64,000 bases of DNA from Chryseobacterium defluvii (lineage in GTDB: Bacteria > Bacteroidota > Bacteroidia > Flavobacteriales > Weeksellaceae). Positions 16,519 through 25,254 of this stretch are shown piece after piece. The stretch spans positions 928,476 to 992,475 of the forward strand of contig NZ_RBXB01000003.1 of NCBI RefSeq assembly GCF_003634775.1. Direction: 5' to 3'. The translations under genes and the position numbers were made by a program. The notes under the pieces are model-generated. The model was not told the DNA's origin. It did not search any database and saw only the letters and a list, made by a program, of their open reading frames with translations. Each line of letters begins with the position of its first letter. Position 1 is the first letter of the stretch.

Positions 16519-17687
16519 TTATTCTCTGGATTTAATTTATGCAAAAGCAGATAAGTGGCAATTCCTGAAAGAGCAGACATGGTAGTCGCCAAAATCGCAC
16601 TTCCGATCACATATTGCAGCAAATTGTTTTTTACAAGGTCGAAATTCAGTTCCTGTGTCAGAATATTACTGTCTCCCTGAACAAACGGCGCTCCCAAAAA
16701 TAAGGCTGCAGCAATGATGAAAGGAATAAACGGTGGCAAACTGATATTGGAAGCAACAAAAGCCAATACTTTATTCAATTTAAAAAGAACAGCTAATGAA
16801 ATAACGAGCAATGTATGAAGTCCCCAAAACGGAGATAAGCCGATAAAGATTCCCAGTGCAACGGAAAATGCCTTCGTGCGGTTGCTGCCGTCACTTTCAA
16901 GGACATCTTCCTTTATGAATTTTTTAAAGCTTTTTTTTTTGAAATTATTCACGAAGTTTCTCGGAATAATATAAAATAAAGTGATGATCACCAGAATGGT
17001 ATTCAGGATACTGATCCTTGTGAAATCTTTAAACGGTCTGAAGTGAGAAACCCTTTCGGCAGGGTCATATAAAACCTTCACCGGAACATTTTTCACGGGA
17101 ACATGCCTCCATGCAGTCCTTACAATGATCTCGATCTCAAATTCAAACTTTGGGGTAAAATATTTCTTCGGAATTTTATGTAAAGGATATAAACGATAAC
17201 CGGATTGAGTGTCTTCCAGTTTAATTCCGGTCTCAAACCAGAACCAGAAATTGGAAAAACGGTTTCCAAAACTGCTTTTCTTAGGAATTCCGTCCTGAGA
17301 CATATTCCTGTTTCCAATCAGTAGAACATCTTCTTTTTCCTGAAGTAAGGTTTCCACAAAAACAGGAATGTCATCCGGATAATGCTGCCCGTCTGAATCA
17401 ATGGTGATTGCATAATCATATCCCAGTTTCTTAGCCTTTCTGAACCCGGTTTTAAGCCCGTTGCCTTTTCCTTTATTCTCAGGTAAAGCAACGGTCGTAA
17501 TCTGCGGGTAAGCACTCAGGATTTCCGGAGTGGAATCGGTGGAGCCATCATTGATCACAATGATATTTTCGGTATAGTCCAAAACACCGTCTATTACTCT
17601 TTTCAGAGTTTTCTCATTGTTATAAGTCGGTATTAAAACACATATTTTCTTTTCAGAAATGGCGTTTCGTACTTCAGGGATGGTCAT
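16515..17687 (-). CDS. GT2 glycosyltransferase-DUF2062 fusion protein
   Basis: The 390-residue protein has an N-terminal GT-A domain of family 2 (about 12-235): CVLIPTYNN, INDGSTDSTPEI and a DSDGQHYPDD metal/nucleotide motif. A DUF2062 membrane domain follows (about 265-385) with three hydrophobic stretches (GIFIGLSPFWG, VASNISLPPFIPF and IGSAILATTMSALSG). Such fusions occur in flexirubin and arylpolyene loci and may decorate the product at the inner membrane. It is the last gene of the long minus-strand pigment operon and starts only 4 bp after the 17692 gene. Confidence 0.88.
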   Translation of the reverse strand: MTIPEVRNAISEKKICVLIPTYNNEKTLKRVIDGVLDYTENIIVINDGSTDSTPEILSAYPQITTVALPENKGKGNGLKTGFRKAKKLGYDYAITIDSDGQHYPDDIPVFVETLLQEKEDVLLIGNRNMSQDGIPKKSSFGNRFSNFWFWFETGIKLEDTQSGYRLYPLHKIPKKYFTPKFEFEIEIIVRTAWRHVPVKNVPVKVLYDPAERVSHFRPFKDFTRISILNTILVIITLFYIIPRNFVNNFKKKSFKKFIKEDVLESDGSNRTKAFSVALGIFIGLSPFWGLHTLLVISLAVLFKLNKVLAFVASNISLPPFIPFIIAAALFLGAPFVQGDSNILTQELNFDLVKNNLLQYVIGSAILATTMSALSGIATYLLLHKLNPENN

Positions 17688-17691
17688 TGTT

Positions 17692-18177
17692 TTATTTTAA
17701 TAAAGCTCTGTCTGCGGGAGTAAAAGTTTTAGATTGTGAAGCAAACCGTTTAATATAATTTTTTAAACCTGTATTCTGCTTACTGTAGTTGTTGATAAGG
17801 AAAGTTTTATCATCTTTTAAGCTTCCCCGGTAACCTACAATCTTGGGAAGATTTTCCTGGACGCTTAACCGGATCAGTCTTAATTCCGCATTATTCGGAT
17901 TATTTTTGATGATATTTTCAAGGCTTGTTGCTCCGGATTTTATAAATGATTTTCTTTTGCCTTTGTCCGTTGTGATCTTGGCCTCCATGATCTTGGCGGC
18001 TGCTTTATATCCTGTAGTTATTACATCAGATGAAGACTGCTTTTCAGCAAGATTGATAAAGCTTTGGGTGTTTGCACCGGATTGATTGGCTTTGGCGTAG
18101 CTATTCCTTAATGCTTCTATATCTGCGGACTGAAAGAAAAGAAACAATCCGGTAAATAAAGATAAGAGAAGTTTCAT
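17692..18177 (-). CDS. Hypothetical exported protein of the pigment operon
   Basis: The 161-residue protein has a short signal peptide (MKLLLSLFTGLFLFFQSA). The mature part is helical, with an ITTGYKAAAKIMEAK stretch and NNAELRLIRLSVQENLP resembling a degenerate TPR. It sits 4-5 bp from its neighbours, the GT2-DUF2062 gene and the dehydratase, which argues for a conserved role in pigment assembly or transport. No family is recognised beyond that. Confidence 0.78.
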   Translation of the reverse strand: MKLLLSLFTGLFLFFQSADIEALRNSYAKANQSGANTQSFINLAEKQSSSDVITTGYKAAAKIMEAKITTDKGKRKSFIKSGATSLENIIKNNPNNAELRLIRLSVQENLPKIVGYRGSLKDDKTFLINNYSKQNTGLKNYIKRFASQSKTFTPADRALLK

Positions 18178-18182
18178 AATGT

Positions 18183-18554
18183 CTATTTATTATAGTTTAC
18201 TGACATTTTTAATGCAATAGTCTCGCCAAAAGATGTTGTATTTTTTACTTTAACCTCTCCTTCACTTTCGTGAATATCCAGTTGAAGTTTCAATTCAGGA
18301 GTTTCAACGGGATTAATGATGGCCATAAACTTCACATTGGACGCAGATTTTAAAAATAGTTGGGAACCGGTAAACTCTTCCGTAAGTTCTTTTACAATCT
18401 GCATCATGCAAACTCCCGGAGTCACGGGATTTCCCGGAAAATGTCCTTTGAAAATATCATGATCTTTATTCAGTCGGATATTGGCAATGAAGTTTCCGTT
18501 CTCTGCTTTTTCGTAGGATTGTAAAGTATAAAAATCTGTAAGAATGGTTTGCAT
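18183..18554 (-). CDS. FabZ/FabA-like hotdog 3-hydroxyacyl-ACP dehydratase
   Basis: The 123-residue hotdog protein has KGHFPGNPVTPGV at residues 36-48, with the catalytic His38, the FabZ/FabA signature. It lacks the usual C-terminal helix, so it is shorter than the 140-170 residues of housekeeping FabZ. It removes water from 3-hydroxyacyl-ACP to leave a trans double bond, the step that makes the polyene. It lies between two exported-protein genes in the minus-strand operon. Confidence 0.85.
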   Translation of the reverse strand: MQTILTDFYTLQSYEKAENGNFIANIRLNKDHDIFKGHFPGNPVTPGVCMMQIVKELTEEFTGSQLFLKSASNVKFMAIINPVETPELKLQLDIHESEGEVKVKNTTSFGETIALKMSVNYNK

Positions 18555-18557
18555 CAG

Positions 18558-19193
18558 TTATTCGGTTTCGGTTATTTGAACAAGTTTAATATTGATCTTA
18601 AAATCTTTATGCTGAAGATGGATACTATCCGCGAAGATATGTTTTTTTGCCTCAAAAGTAAAATCGATTTTTTCCTTCCTGTTTTTCGTGTAAATGATCT
18701 TGTTTAGCAAACCATTTCCTTTATTGAAAAATAAATAATAGCTCTTCTTGTCAATTTTTGAAAGGTAAATTTTAGATTGGGAATTTTCAAAACTTTCACT
18801 TACCGGATATTGCCTTTTCAAAAGTTGCTGGAAATCATTCTTTAAAAAATTAATAACGATCTTTTTATCCAGATCAGGAATCACATAATTAACCTTGAAA
18901 TCTCGATCAGAAATCTCAAAATCAATCAGTTTGTTTCCGAAATCAGAAGTTAGGGCCACACGGTGTGTCGTTTCATTCAGCTTTTTAATGATCAGGATTC
19001 CGCTTACATGGTTTTTATAAATGTCGATCTGGCATTTATATACATAGTCTTCCCCAGAAGAAAAATATAAATTTTCTACAGTTTTTTCAGAATTAGAAAC
19101 CGCTTTTGCATCCGTAAGCTGAAAGGTTTTACACGAAACCAGCACCAGCAAAACGCAACTATAAAGAAAACTCTGAAGCAGCGACCGGTGCAT
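18558..19193 (-). CDS. Hypothetical lipoprotein of the pigment operon
   Basis: The 211-residue product starts at the ATG at 19193; the frame continues to a TTG at 19217 that is less likely. A hydrophobic segment ends at the lipobox LVSC (Cys near residue 21). The mature part is beta-rich (alternating Tyr/Ile/Lys) and resembles the curved sheet of lipoprotein carriers. It overlaps the LolA-like gene by 35 bp. A LolA/LolB-like pair in a pigment locus would suit transport of a hydrophobic ester to the outer membrane; this reading of the lipoprotein as LolB-like is inference. Confidence 0.72.
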   Translation of the reverse strand: MHRSLLQSFLYSCVLLVLVSCKTFQLTDAKAVSNSEKTVENLYFSSGEDYVYKCQIDIYKNHVSGILIIKKLNETTHRVALTSDFGNKLIDFEISDRDFKVNYVIPDLDKKIVINFLKNDFQQLLKRQYPVSESFENSQSKIYLSKIDKKSYYLFFNKGNGLLNKIIYTKNRKEKIDFTFEAKKHIFADSIHLQHKDFKINIKLVQITETE

Positions 19194-19785
19194 TGATTTT
19201 GGTATTTTTGAAAACAATATTCGTAGTATCTCCAGAAGCTTCCAGCATATTTACCTGTGAAACGGTAGATTGATTTTTAGGAAAGTATAATTCAATCTGC
19301 TTAATGTATTTTAATAACTGAGCTGATTTCGGAGTAAACTTGGCAATAATGAAATTCGCATTTTTAAAATAGGTGACCTTGAATTCCGGATCATTGAACA
19401 TTTTTCCATTTGAACTTCCCACGATCAGCTTATTGATCTTTTCAAAGGTTTTGCTTTTAGCATCTACCGATGATTTTTTTCCCTGATCATTAATGAAAAT
19501 CTTATTATCCTTAAAAATGATACTGTACTGATAGGGTTTTGTATACCTCCAGCTCAGCATATTCGGAGATTTTAAAGACATCTTGCCGTAGGTTACAATG
19601 TTTTTATCCAAAAAATCCATCTTTTTGGTTTGGGTAAAGTCGCTCTGCAATGTTTTGATCTGTTGGGTCCCCGAAGAAACCTGGGTGACAAATGCTTTAG
19701 CTTCCGCTCCTGTCATTGCTGTATTTTGAGCAAAAAACAGGCTTGAAACTAATAAAAATGTTCCGAAAGCAATATTTTTAATCAT
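19159..19785 (-). CDS. LolA-like outer-membrane lipoprotein carrier
   Basis: The 208-residue exported protein has a signal peptide cleaved near LFFAQ (about residue 20). The body matches the LolA family: LQSDFTQTKKM near 47-57, GKMSLKSPNMLSWRYTKPY near 67-85, and a half-barrel of beta strands. LolA homologues carry lipoproteins or other lipids across the periplasm. A cluster-borne copy probably carries flexirubin or its lipid-linked form rather than general lipoproteins, an inference from context. Its 3' end overlaps the next lipoprotein gene by 35 bp. Confidence 0.87.
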   Translation of the reverse strand: MIKNIAFGTFLLVSSLFFAQNTAMTGAEAKAFVTQVSSGTQQIKTLQSDFTQTKKMDFLDKNIVTYGKMSLKSPNMLSWRYTKPYQYSIIFKDNKIFINDQGKKSSVDAKSKTFEKINKLIVGSSNGKMFNDPEFKVTYFKNANFIIAKFTPKSAQLLKYIKQIELYFPKNQSTVSQVNMLEASGDTTNIVFKNTKINAPVAASEFSL

Positions 19786-19803
19786 TTTTTTAAGGTATTA
19801 ATT

Positions 19804-19951
19804 AACCACAAAAGTCACAAAAGGTTATAAAGTTAAAACACTTTAGTATCTTTAAGGATAATGCTTTGAGCATCAAGTTCACATAAATTGAAAAATCAAA
19901 GATTTTCATGAGCTAAGTGTTATAAAAAGTCTTTTATGACTTTTGCGGTTT
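19804..19951. repeat. MITE-like element with about 40-bp imperfect terminal inverted repeats
   Basis: The left arm begins AACCACAAAAGTCACAAAAG at 19804; the right arm ends CTTTTATGACTTTTGCGGTT near 19950, its near-complement. Inner parts (AAAACACTTTAG and CTAAGTGTTAT) pair as well. The right arm runs into the deacetylase gene and supplies its last codons and stop at 19934. No transposase is present. Confidence 0.7.
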
Positions 19952-20689
19952 AGATATTATTGAGTCCACTGTAAAAGTGGAGTACTTTTTCTCCTTCAAA
20001 AATAGCAATAAATTGACCAAAACGTTATACGTTTTTTCCGAGGTATCGTGAAGAAGAATGATACTTCCTTTTTTTAAACCTTTGGTGACTCTATTATAAA
20101 TTTTCTTTTCGCTGTCAGTGATCGTGTCTAAAGAACGAACATTCCAGCCGATGCTTTTTTTATGGGTTCTCCTGATGGCTTTAGCAATATTCGGATTGGT
20201 AACACCAAAAGGAGGGCGATAGAAATCCGTTGTGATATTTCCGACTTTAGAAATGATCGCATCACATGTTTCAATTTCTTCAATCATCTTGGAAGTGGAT
20301 AAAAACCCTGTTGAATTGGAATGAGAGAGCGTGTGATTTCCGATGGTATGTCCTTCCGCAATAATTCTTTGAAAAGTTTCAGGATATTTTTCAATCTGCT
20401 TTCCGATGCAGAAAAAGGTAGCTTTAACCTGATGCTCTTTGAGTATATCTAAAAACTTCGGGGTAAACTCGGTAGGGCCGTCATCAAAAGTGAGTGCAAT
20501 TTCTTTAATTCTTGTCCTTTTATGAGTAATGCTGTTAACAAAATATCCTAATTGGATATCAAAAGAACCCCATACAACTACAGCAGAAAAAGCCAGAAAA
20601 CACACCAAATACACCCAGAAACTCCCTTGGAACATATAAATAAATACGTTACAGAAAAGATAAAACAGGATGAATAGGTAATGTTTCAC
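19934..20689 (-). CDS. Polysaccharide deacetylase (NodB domain), GTG start
   Basis: The 251-residue protein has two hydrophobic N-terminal segments (4-20 and 25-40) anchoring it in the membrane, then a NodB (CE4) domain. TFDDGPTEF carries Asp69-Asp70, and GHTIGNHTLSHS carries zinc ligands His119 and His123. A C-terminal LLHD motif completes the site. CE4 enzymes remove N-acetyl groups from sugars; the pigment role is unclear but the gene is embedded in the operon. The first in-frame start is GTG (20689). The last codons lie in the repeat element. Confidence 0.88.
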   Translation of the reverse strand: MKHYLFILFYLFCNVFIYMFQGSFWVYLVCFLAFSAVVVWGSFDIQLGYFVNSITHKRTRIKEIALTFDDGPTEFTPKFLDILKEHQVKATFFCIGKQIEKYPETFQRIIAEGHTIGNHTLSHSNSTGFLSTSKMIEEIETCDAIISKVGNITTDFYRPPFGVTNPNIAKAIRRTHKKSIGWNVRSLDTITDSEKKIYNRVTKGLKKGSIILLHDTSEKTYNVLVNLLLFLKEKKYSTFTVDSIISKPQKS

Positions 20690-20723
20690 TTTTTATACTT
20701 TTTAAGTTTACAGTTTCTTTCAC

Positions 20724-20803
20724 TTTGTCATTCTGAATGCAGCATAGCGAAATGAAAAATCTAAATAGTACAGTTGAGATTCTCCCTTCGTCAGAATGAC
20801 AAA
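20724..20803. repeat. Small inverted-repeat element (TTTGTCATTCTGA ends)
   Basis: TTTGTCATTCTGA at 20724-20736 and TCAGAATGACAAA at 20791-20803 are perfect 13-bp inverted ends of an 80-bp unit, with AAAATCT and AGATTCT words inside. It resembles the dispersed GTCATTCTGA elements of Bacteroidota intergenic DNA. It lies between the deacetylase and the CLF gene, inside the operon. Confidence 0.75.
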
Positions 20804-20878
20804 CTCTTGATTCACTTACGGCTTAACGATTTTGCTTTTTTACAAGTTTATGAATTCGCAGTTTTGTCTTCTAGACAA

Positions 20879-21940
20879 TTAAGCTCTTTCCAACAAAACC
20901 AAACTATGATCATGTCCGGACAAGTGATTATAAAGAAGAACATTTTTAATGCCATCTTTCTTCACTGAATTGATCCTCATCACTTCCGGAATCTGCTGAT
21001 CTTTCAAAATATGACAAGCCATAAATGTTGAAAAACCACTTGCCGTATTAAATTCACCACTCAAATGTTTATAATATAACAACGCTGAATTGGGAAATAA
21101 ATCCATTGCTTTGGCATAATACACATCAGATTTTGCATCTCCGCTGAAACCTAAGATAACCGCATCAATATCATTACCTGTAAGATTGTTTTCAGCTAGA
21201 AAATCTCCGATAAAGTTTTGAGTTTCATCCAGCTCTAATGTATTACGGAGCTGGATGTCTTTAAGCTGAGCATAAGAATTTTCTGTTTTTTCCTTTCCTA
21301 CAACAAAAAAACTTGATCCTTCTCCCCAAATAACACCATCTGTTGTTGAGTTCAGATAGTCAAACGGAATATCTTCTGATTTCTTGATCGTATTGTTCAG
21401 GCGATAAAGCTCCATTGTTCGCTCGGTTTGTTCATCCGTAGAACCTACCAGAATGTTTTCCGCCTCTCCATCATTGATCTGTAGTTTGGCATCAAGAAAT
21501 GAAAATTCCAGGGATGAAGAACTATTCACGTATGTGAAATTGTAAGCATGACACTGCAAGCCCAGAGCAATCTGTCCTGCAACCGTATTATGGGTGGATT
21601 GAATAAAAAAAGTAGGAGTCAAAAACTCTTCCTGATTATCAATCACATTTTTCAAAAACTTTTCGGAATCCTGGGAGCATCCCATTCCCGTTCCTACAAT
21701 AATGGCATCGGGCTGTTGAATTCCTGCTTCCTTCAAAGCGTAATGAGATGCTACAGAACTCATTTTTACCGTCTTAGACATTCTTCTGATCATTGCTGCC
21801 GGAATGAACTCCTTATAATTAGGTTCAATCGCTTTGATCACCTGCGAAGAATTTTCAGGGGTAAGATGTTGAAAGAAATCTTCATTTAAAGTGTCCTGAA
21901 CAGAAATGCAGGAAGCACTGTTGATGTAAACCGCACTCAT
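20879..21940 (-). CDS. Ketosynthase chain-length factor (CLF)
   Basis: The 353-residue thiolase-fold protein lacks the active-site Cys: the loop that reads ACSS in its partner reads NSSSS here (139-143). The His motifs are also lost (VILGFSGDAKSD, YKHLSGEFNTASG). Such Cys-less subunits pair with a catalytic KS and set chain length in aromatic and aryl-polyene systems. It begins at the ATG at 21940, overlapping the KS stop as ATGA, so the two subunits are made together. An upstream TTG at 21967 is in frame but unnecessary. Confidence 0.88.
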   Translation of the reverse strand: MSAVYINSASCISVQDTLNEDFFQHLTPENSSQVIKAIEPNYKEFIPAAMIRRMSKTVKMSSVASHYALKEAGIQQPDAIIVGTGMGCSQDSEKFLKNVIDNQEEFLTPTFFIQSTHNTVAGQIALGLQCHAYNFTYVNSSSSLEFSFLDAKLQINDGEAENILVGSTDEQTERTMELYRLNNTIKKSEDIPFDYLNSTTDGVIWGEGSSFFVVGKEKTENSYAQLKDIQLRNTLELDETQNFIGDFLAENNLTGNDIDAVILGFSGDAKSDVYYAKAMDLFPNSALLYYKHLSGEFNTASGFSTFMACHILKDQQIPEVMRINSVKKDGIKNVLLYNHLSGHDHSLVLLERA

Positions 21941-23136
21941 GATTTCGAGAAAATTAAGGTTGAACAATTTCCTCCAAACCCGAACGAATTGGAAAGCACA
22001 TGATTAATATTTTTGTCTTTCAATTCTGTCACAGGAATTAAATCAAACTCTTCCATCTTCGTTTTGAAATTCAAATTCGGGAAAATGATGCTGTTCTGCA
22101 TCGCTAAAATTGAAAATACGGCTTCAATTCCGGCCGCTGCAGCCAAAGTATGCCCTGTAAAGGCTTTTGTAGAACTGAATTCAGGGACATTGTTTTCTCC
22201 AAAGATCCTGATCATCGCAATGCCTTCCGAAAGATCATTATTGGGAGTTGCTGTTCCGTGAACATTAATATAATCTATATCTTCCTTTTGTAGCCCGGAA
22301 ACTTGTAAAGCTTTTTGCATCGCTAAATAAGCGCCTTGTCCGTTCTCTGAAGAAGCCGTTTGATGATGGGCATCATTGGCATTTCCGTAACCTGAAAGAT
22401 AAGCCAGGACTTTTTTGTTTTCCTTTTTCACCACTTCATCAGACTCAAGCACTAAAAATGCGGCAGCTTCTCCTAAATTCAATCCTTTCCTGTTGTTGTC
22501 AAAAGGTGTATTATAAGAATCAGTAAGGATCATTAAGGTATTGAATCCATTCAACGTAAACTTGGAAAGAGAATCTGTTCCGCCAACGATCACACGGTCC
22601 AAAATACCATTTTTAATAAGCTTTGCACCCATCATAATGGCATTGGCTGCAGATGAACAGGCGGTACTGATGGTAGACACCATTCCTTTCAATCCTAAAT
22701 AATCTGCAATAGCCAATGAAGAATTCCCTGCATCATGGGCGTCAATATATTTTTGCTTTTCGGGAAAGTCTTCGTAAGCGTAGAAGTATTTTTCAGTGAT
22801 ATCCATTCCCCCTACACTGGTGGAAGAAATCAGGCCGGTTTTGTATTGATTGATATCTGAAATTCCGGCATTTTCTACAGCCTCTTTTGCGGCAACCATT
22901 CCTAATAAAGAAGTTCTTGTTACATTGTTGTCTTCATGAAGCTGAAGTTTCTGTACAAGCTCTTCATTAGATAATTTTATTTCACCTGTTTTAATGTTTC
23001 CGGCGTGGCGGGTTTCAAACAATTCAATGTCTGAAATGCCATGTTTACCATTTTTAAGTGAATTTAAATTCTCCTCCACATTGTTTCCAATGGAAGAAAT
23101 GATGCCCATTCCCGTTATGGCAATTTTTTGACTCAT
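21937..23136 (-). CDS. Beta-ketoacyl-ACP synthase, catalytic KS of the KS/CLF pair
   Basis: The 399-residue KAS II-type enzyme has a complete Cys160 (STACSSAAN), His293 (NVHGTATP) and His329 (FTGHTLAAA) triad and a C-terminal NSFGFGGN loop. With the adjacent CLF it would form the heterodimer that iteratively extends the 4-coumaroyl starter to the polyene. The ACP gene lies 80 bp upstream, separated by a palindromic repeat. Confidence 0.92.
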   Translation of the reverse strand: MSQKIAITGMGIISSIGNNVEENLNSLKNGKHGISDIELFETRHAGNIKTGEIKLSNEELVQKLQLHEDNNVTRTSLLGMVAAKEAVENAGISDINQYKTGLISSTSVGGMDITEKYFYAYEDFPEKQKYIDAHDAGNSSLAIADYLGLKGMVSTISTACSSAANAIMMGAKLIKNGILDRVIVGGTDSLSKFTLNGFNTLMILTDSYNTPFDNNRKGLNLGEAAAFLVLESDEVVKKENKKVLAYLSGYGNANDAHHQTASSENGQGAYLAMQKALQVSGLQKEDIDYINVHGTATPNNDLSEGIAMIRIFGENNVPEFSSTKAFTGHTLAAAAGIEAVFSILAMQNSIIFPNLNFKTKMEEFDLIPVTELKDKNINHVLSNSFGFGGNCSTLIFSKS

Positions 23137-23149
23137 GGTTTATATGATA

Positions 23150-23213
23150 TAGCAATGTATCAATCTGGCAATGTAAAATATTGGTAAACTGATACATTGT
23201 TACACTGTTACAT
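23150..23213. repeat. Intergenic palindromic repeat, copy B
   Basis: It has AGCAATGTATCAAT on the left and ACATTGTTACACTGTTACATT on the right, approximately complementary. It shares ATTGGTAAACT with copy A (6752-6840). It lies between the ACP and KS genes of the minus-strand operon. Confidence 0.6.
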
Positions 23214-23216
23214 TAA

Positions 23217-23474
23217 TTATTTTGTTCTGTTTTCTTCGATGAATTTTGCCATAGTATCAATAGACTGGAAGATTTCTTTTCCTTTTTTAGGATCAGCCAA
23301 TTTAATTCCGTAGTCTTTATCAAGAAGCACGATCAATTCCAAAGCATCAATAGAATCCAATCCCAATCCGCCTCCGAATAGCGGATCCGAATCTTTGATC
23401 TCTTCTACAGAAACATCTTCAAGGTTTAATACTTCAATAATTTTGTTCTTTAATTCTGTTTTTAAGTTTTCCAT
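23217..23474 (-). CDS. Acyl carrier protein (second)
   Basis: The 85-residue ACP has the phosphopantetheine serine Ser41 in GLGLDSIDALE, preceded by a Gly-rich LFGGG loop. The length and charge are normal. The two ACPs differ clearly in sequence, so they probably serve different modules, for example aryl polyene versus dialkylresorcinol chains or different KS partners. Repeat copies B and C flank it. Confidence 0.92.
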   Translation of the reverse strand: MENLKTELKNKIIEVLNLEDVSVEEIKDSDPLFGGGLGLDSIDALELIVLLDKDYGIKLADPKKGKEIFQSIDTMAKFIEENRTK

Positions 23475-23495
23475 AAAAAAATATAATTTTTATTA

Positions 23496-23580
23496 TGTAG
23501 CAATGTACCATTTTGCCAATGTACCAATGTTATATTGTTACACTGCTAGATTGATATATTGTTACATTTTTACAATGTTA
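23496..23580. repeat. Intergenic palindromic repeat, copy C
   Basis: It contains CAATGTACCATTTTGCCAATGTACCAATG followed by its near-complement ATATTGTTACACTG and ATATTGTTACATT. It runs into the next gene, whose stop codon lies at 23570-23572 inside the element. Confidence 0.62.
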
Positions 23581-24127
23581 ACAAATATACGAAAGCTTTA
23601 TAACTTTCCTGATAGAGTTCCACCCAGCCGCATAATACTTTCTCTGCCTTTCCGGACAGTAGAATCTGGTGGGAATATTCATTTAAAAAATTTTCATCAA
23701 ATTCATCCAAAATAAAAAAGGCATTCTCTGTCTGCATTTGATGTTTAATGCTGATTTCTCCTACGCAAATGTTAGGTAATGTATAAACAAAAACAGCAGG
23801 GCTCGGGAAATAATTTTCCTGAGAATTGATGCTTTCCTGATATTTAAAATCAGTGTCTAAACTGGATGATTTGTTTGCAAAAACCAATGCTGTTCTACTG
23901 TTGTCTTTGTCTTTCAAAAGAGTTTCGGCAGCCAGGAAAGCCAGTTTGCTCAGGTTATCCATTTTGTGAAACTTCGGATAGCTGATCTCTAAACTTTTAT
24001 AAGCTTCTTTGGCAAATTCTGAAAAGGTTTCGTTTTGATTTTCAACAATAACGTTTCCGTTAACTGTTATTGTTGAATGTTCTATGATACAATGGCCTGT
24101 TTTCTTCATCATTTTTCCTGTTAACAT
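23570..24127 (-). CDS. Half-length ketosynthase-like protein
   Basis: The 185-residue protein resembles only the N-terminal half of a ketosynthase: [14 protein letters not shown] and [21 protein letters not shown] match the KS strands before the nucleophile loop. Full KS proteins have about 400 residues. The sequence ends in order, with no frameshift remnant downstream, so it is likely a conserved accessory subunit rather than debris. It starts 7 bp inside the end of the next upstream KS gene; a later ATG at 24112, preceded by AGGAAA, is an alternative start. An accessory role in acyl handling is a guess. Confidence 0.78.
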   Translation of the reverse strand: MLTGKMMKKTGHCIIEHSTITVNGNVIVENQNETFSEFAKEAYKSLEISYPKFHKMDNLSKLAFLAAETLLKDKDNSRTALVFANKSSSLDTDFKYQESINSQENYFPSPAVFVYTLPNICVGEISIKHQMQTENAFFILDEFDENFLNEYSHQILLSGKAEKVLCGWVELYQESYKAFVYLLTL

Positions 24128-25254
24128 TTTTCTAAAACAATCGCCGCATTACACCCTCCGAATCCTGAAGCAGTTTTCAAAATATAATTAATTACCGCAG
24201 ATTGGTTTTCTTTAATAATATGTAAAGGCTGGGAAATTCCCGTCTCTTCAAAATTCCTGGATGGAATTAAGGTGTTATGTAAAGCACTTTCCATAGAAAT
24301 AATGCTTTCCAGCAACCCTGATGCGCCTAAACAATGTCCGTAAAAGCCTTTCATGCTGTTTAAAGGTACATTGTGCAATTCCATTCTGTTGAAAGCAATG
24401 GCTTCCATTTCATCGTTGTATAAAGTGGCGGTTCCGTGTGCAGAAATAAAATCAATCTCTTCTGCTGAAACGTTGGCTTCTGTCATCGCATTTTTGATGC
24501 TTGCATACAATCCGTCTCCTGTTCTCGAAGGCCCTGAAATGTGATTGGCATCATTAATAGCGGAGTCCCCTAAAACTTTAAACCTGAATTTTTCGTTCTC
24601 GGTTGGGGTAGAGGTTACATAAACAGCAGCAGTTGCTTCGCCAATGTTGATTCCATCTCTGTTTTTATCGTATGGTTTGCAGGGCGTAGTTCCGATAGCC
24701 TGAAAAGAATTGAAACCGGAGATCACAAATTCTGAAATTTCATCACCTGCAACTACAAAAGCGTCTTTATATTTTCCTGCTTGGATCATATTCTTAGCAA
24801 CAGCAATTGCCATCACTCCGGAAACACAGGCGTTGGAAACCACGACCGGTTTTGTGCTAAAACCAAAGAAATCAGCAATTTTTTGTGCTAAAGCAGAAAG
24901 ATAAACACCTTCAGGTAAAGCAGACTGGTTTTTCAATAAGCTGATGTTTCCTTTGGTGGTAGAAAGAATAAAAGCTGTTTCCCCTGTAATGGTATGTTTT
25001 TCCAGCAAAGGTTTTAAACATAAAAGAAACATCTTTTCTAACCTTGTGAAATCCTGATTGCTGAAGTTTTTACTGAATTCTTCTTCCAGTTGTTCAGAAT
25101 TCATCATGGAGGCATAAAACGCCTCCTGATTTTCAATGATCTTATGTAAAGCAACTCCGGACTGTCCTTTTAACAAAGCCTCCCAATTGGAAGCAATGTT
25201 CAGGCCTAATGGAGTTACACAATTATAGTCTGTAATATAAATTTCCTTCCTCAT
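24121..25254 (-). CDS. Beta-ketoacyl-ACP synthase (third full-length KS)
   Basis: This 377-residue KAS II-type enzyme has Cys143 in SNACVSG, a His in [12 protein letters not shown] and a His in [10 protein letters not shown], so it is catalytically complete. The C-terminal TASGFGGCN loop is present. It is shorter than the other two KS and more diverged, suggesting a separate step such as making the alkyl chain for the resorcinol. Its ATG overlaps the thioesterase stop as ATGA. Confidence 0.9.
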   Translation of the reverse strand: MRKEIYITDYNCVTPLGLNIASNWEALLKGQSGVALHKIIENQEAFYASMMNSEQLEEEFSKNFSNQDFTRLEKMFLLCLKPLLEKHTITGETAFILSTTKGNISLLKNQSALPEGVYLSALAQKIADFFGFSTKPVVVSNACVSGVMAIAVAKNMIQAGKYKDAFVVAGDEISEFVISGFNSFQAIGTTPCKPYDKNRDGINIGEATAAVYVTSTPTENEKFRFKVLGDSAINDANHISGPSRTGDGLYASIKNAMTEANVSAEEIDFISAHGTATLYNDEMEAIAFNRMELHNVPLNSMKGFYGHCLGASGLLESIISMESALHNTLIPSRNFEETGISQPLHIIKENQSAVINYILKTASGFGGCNAAIVLEKC

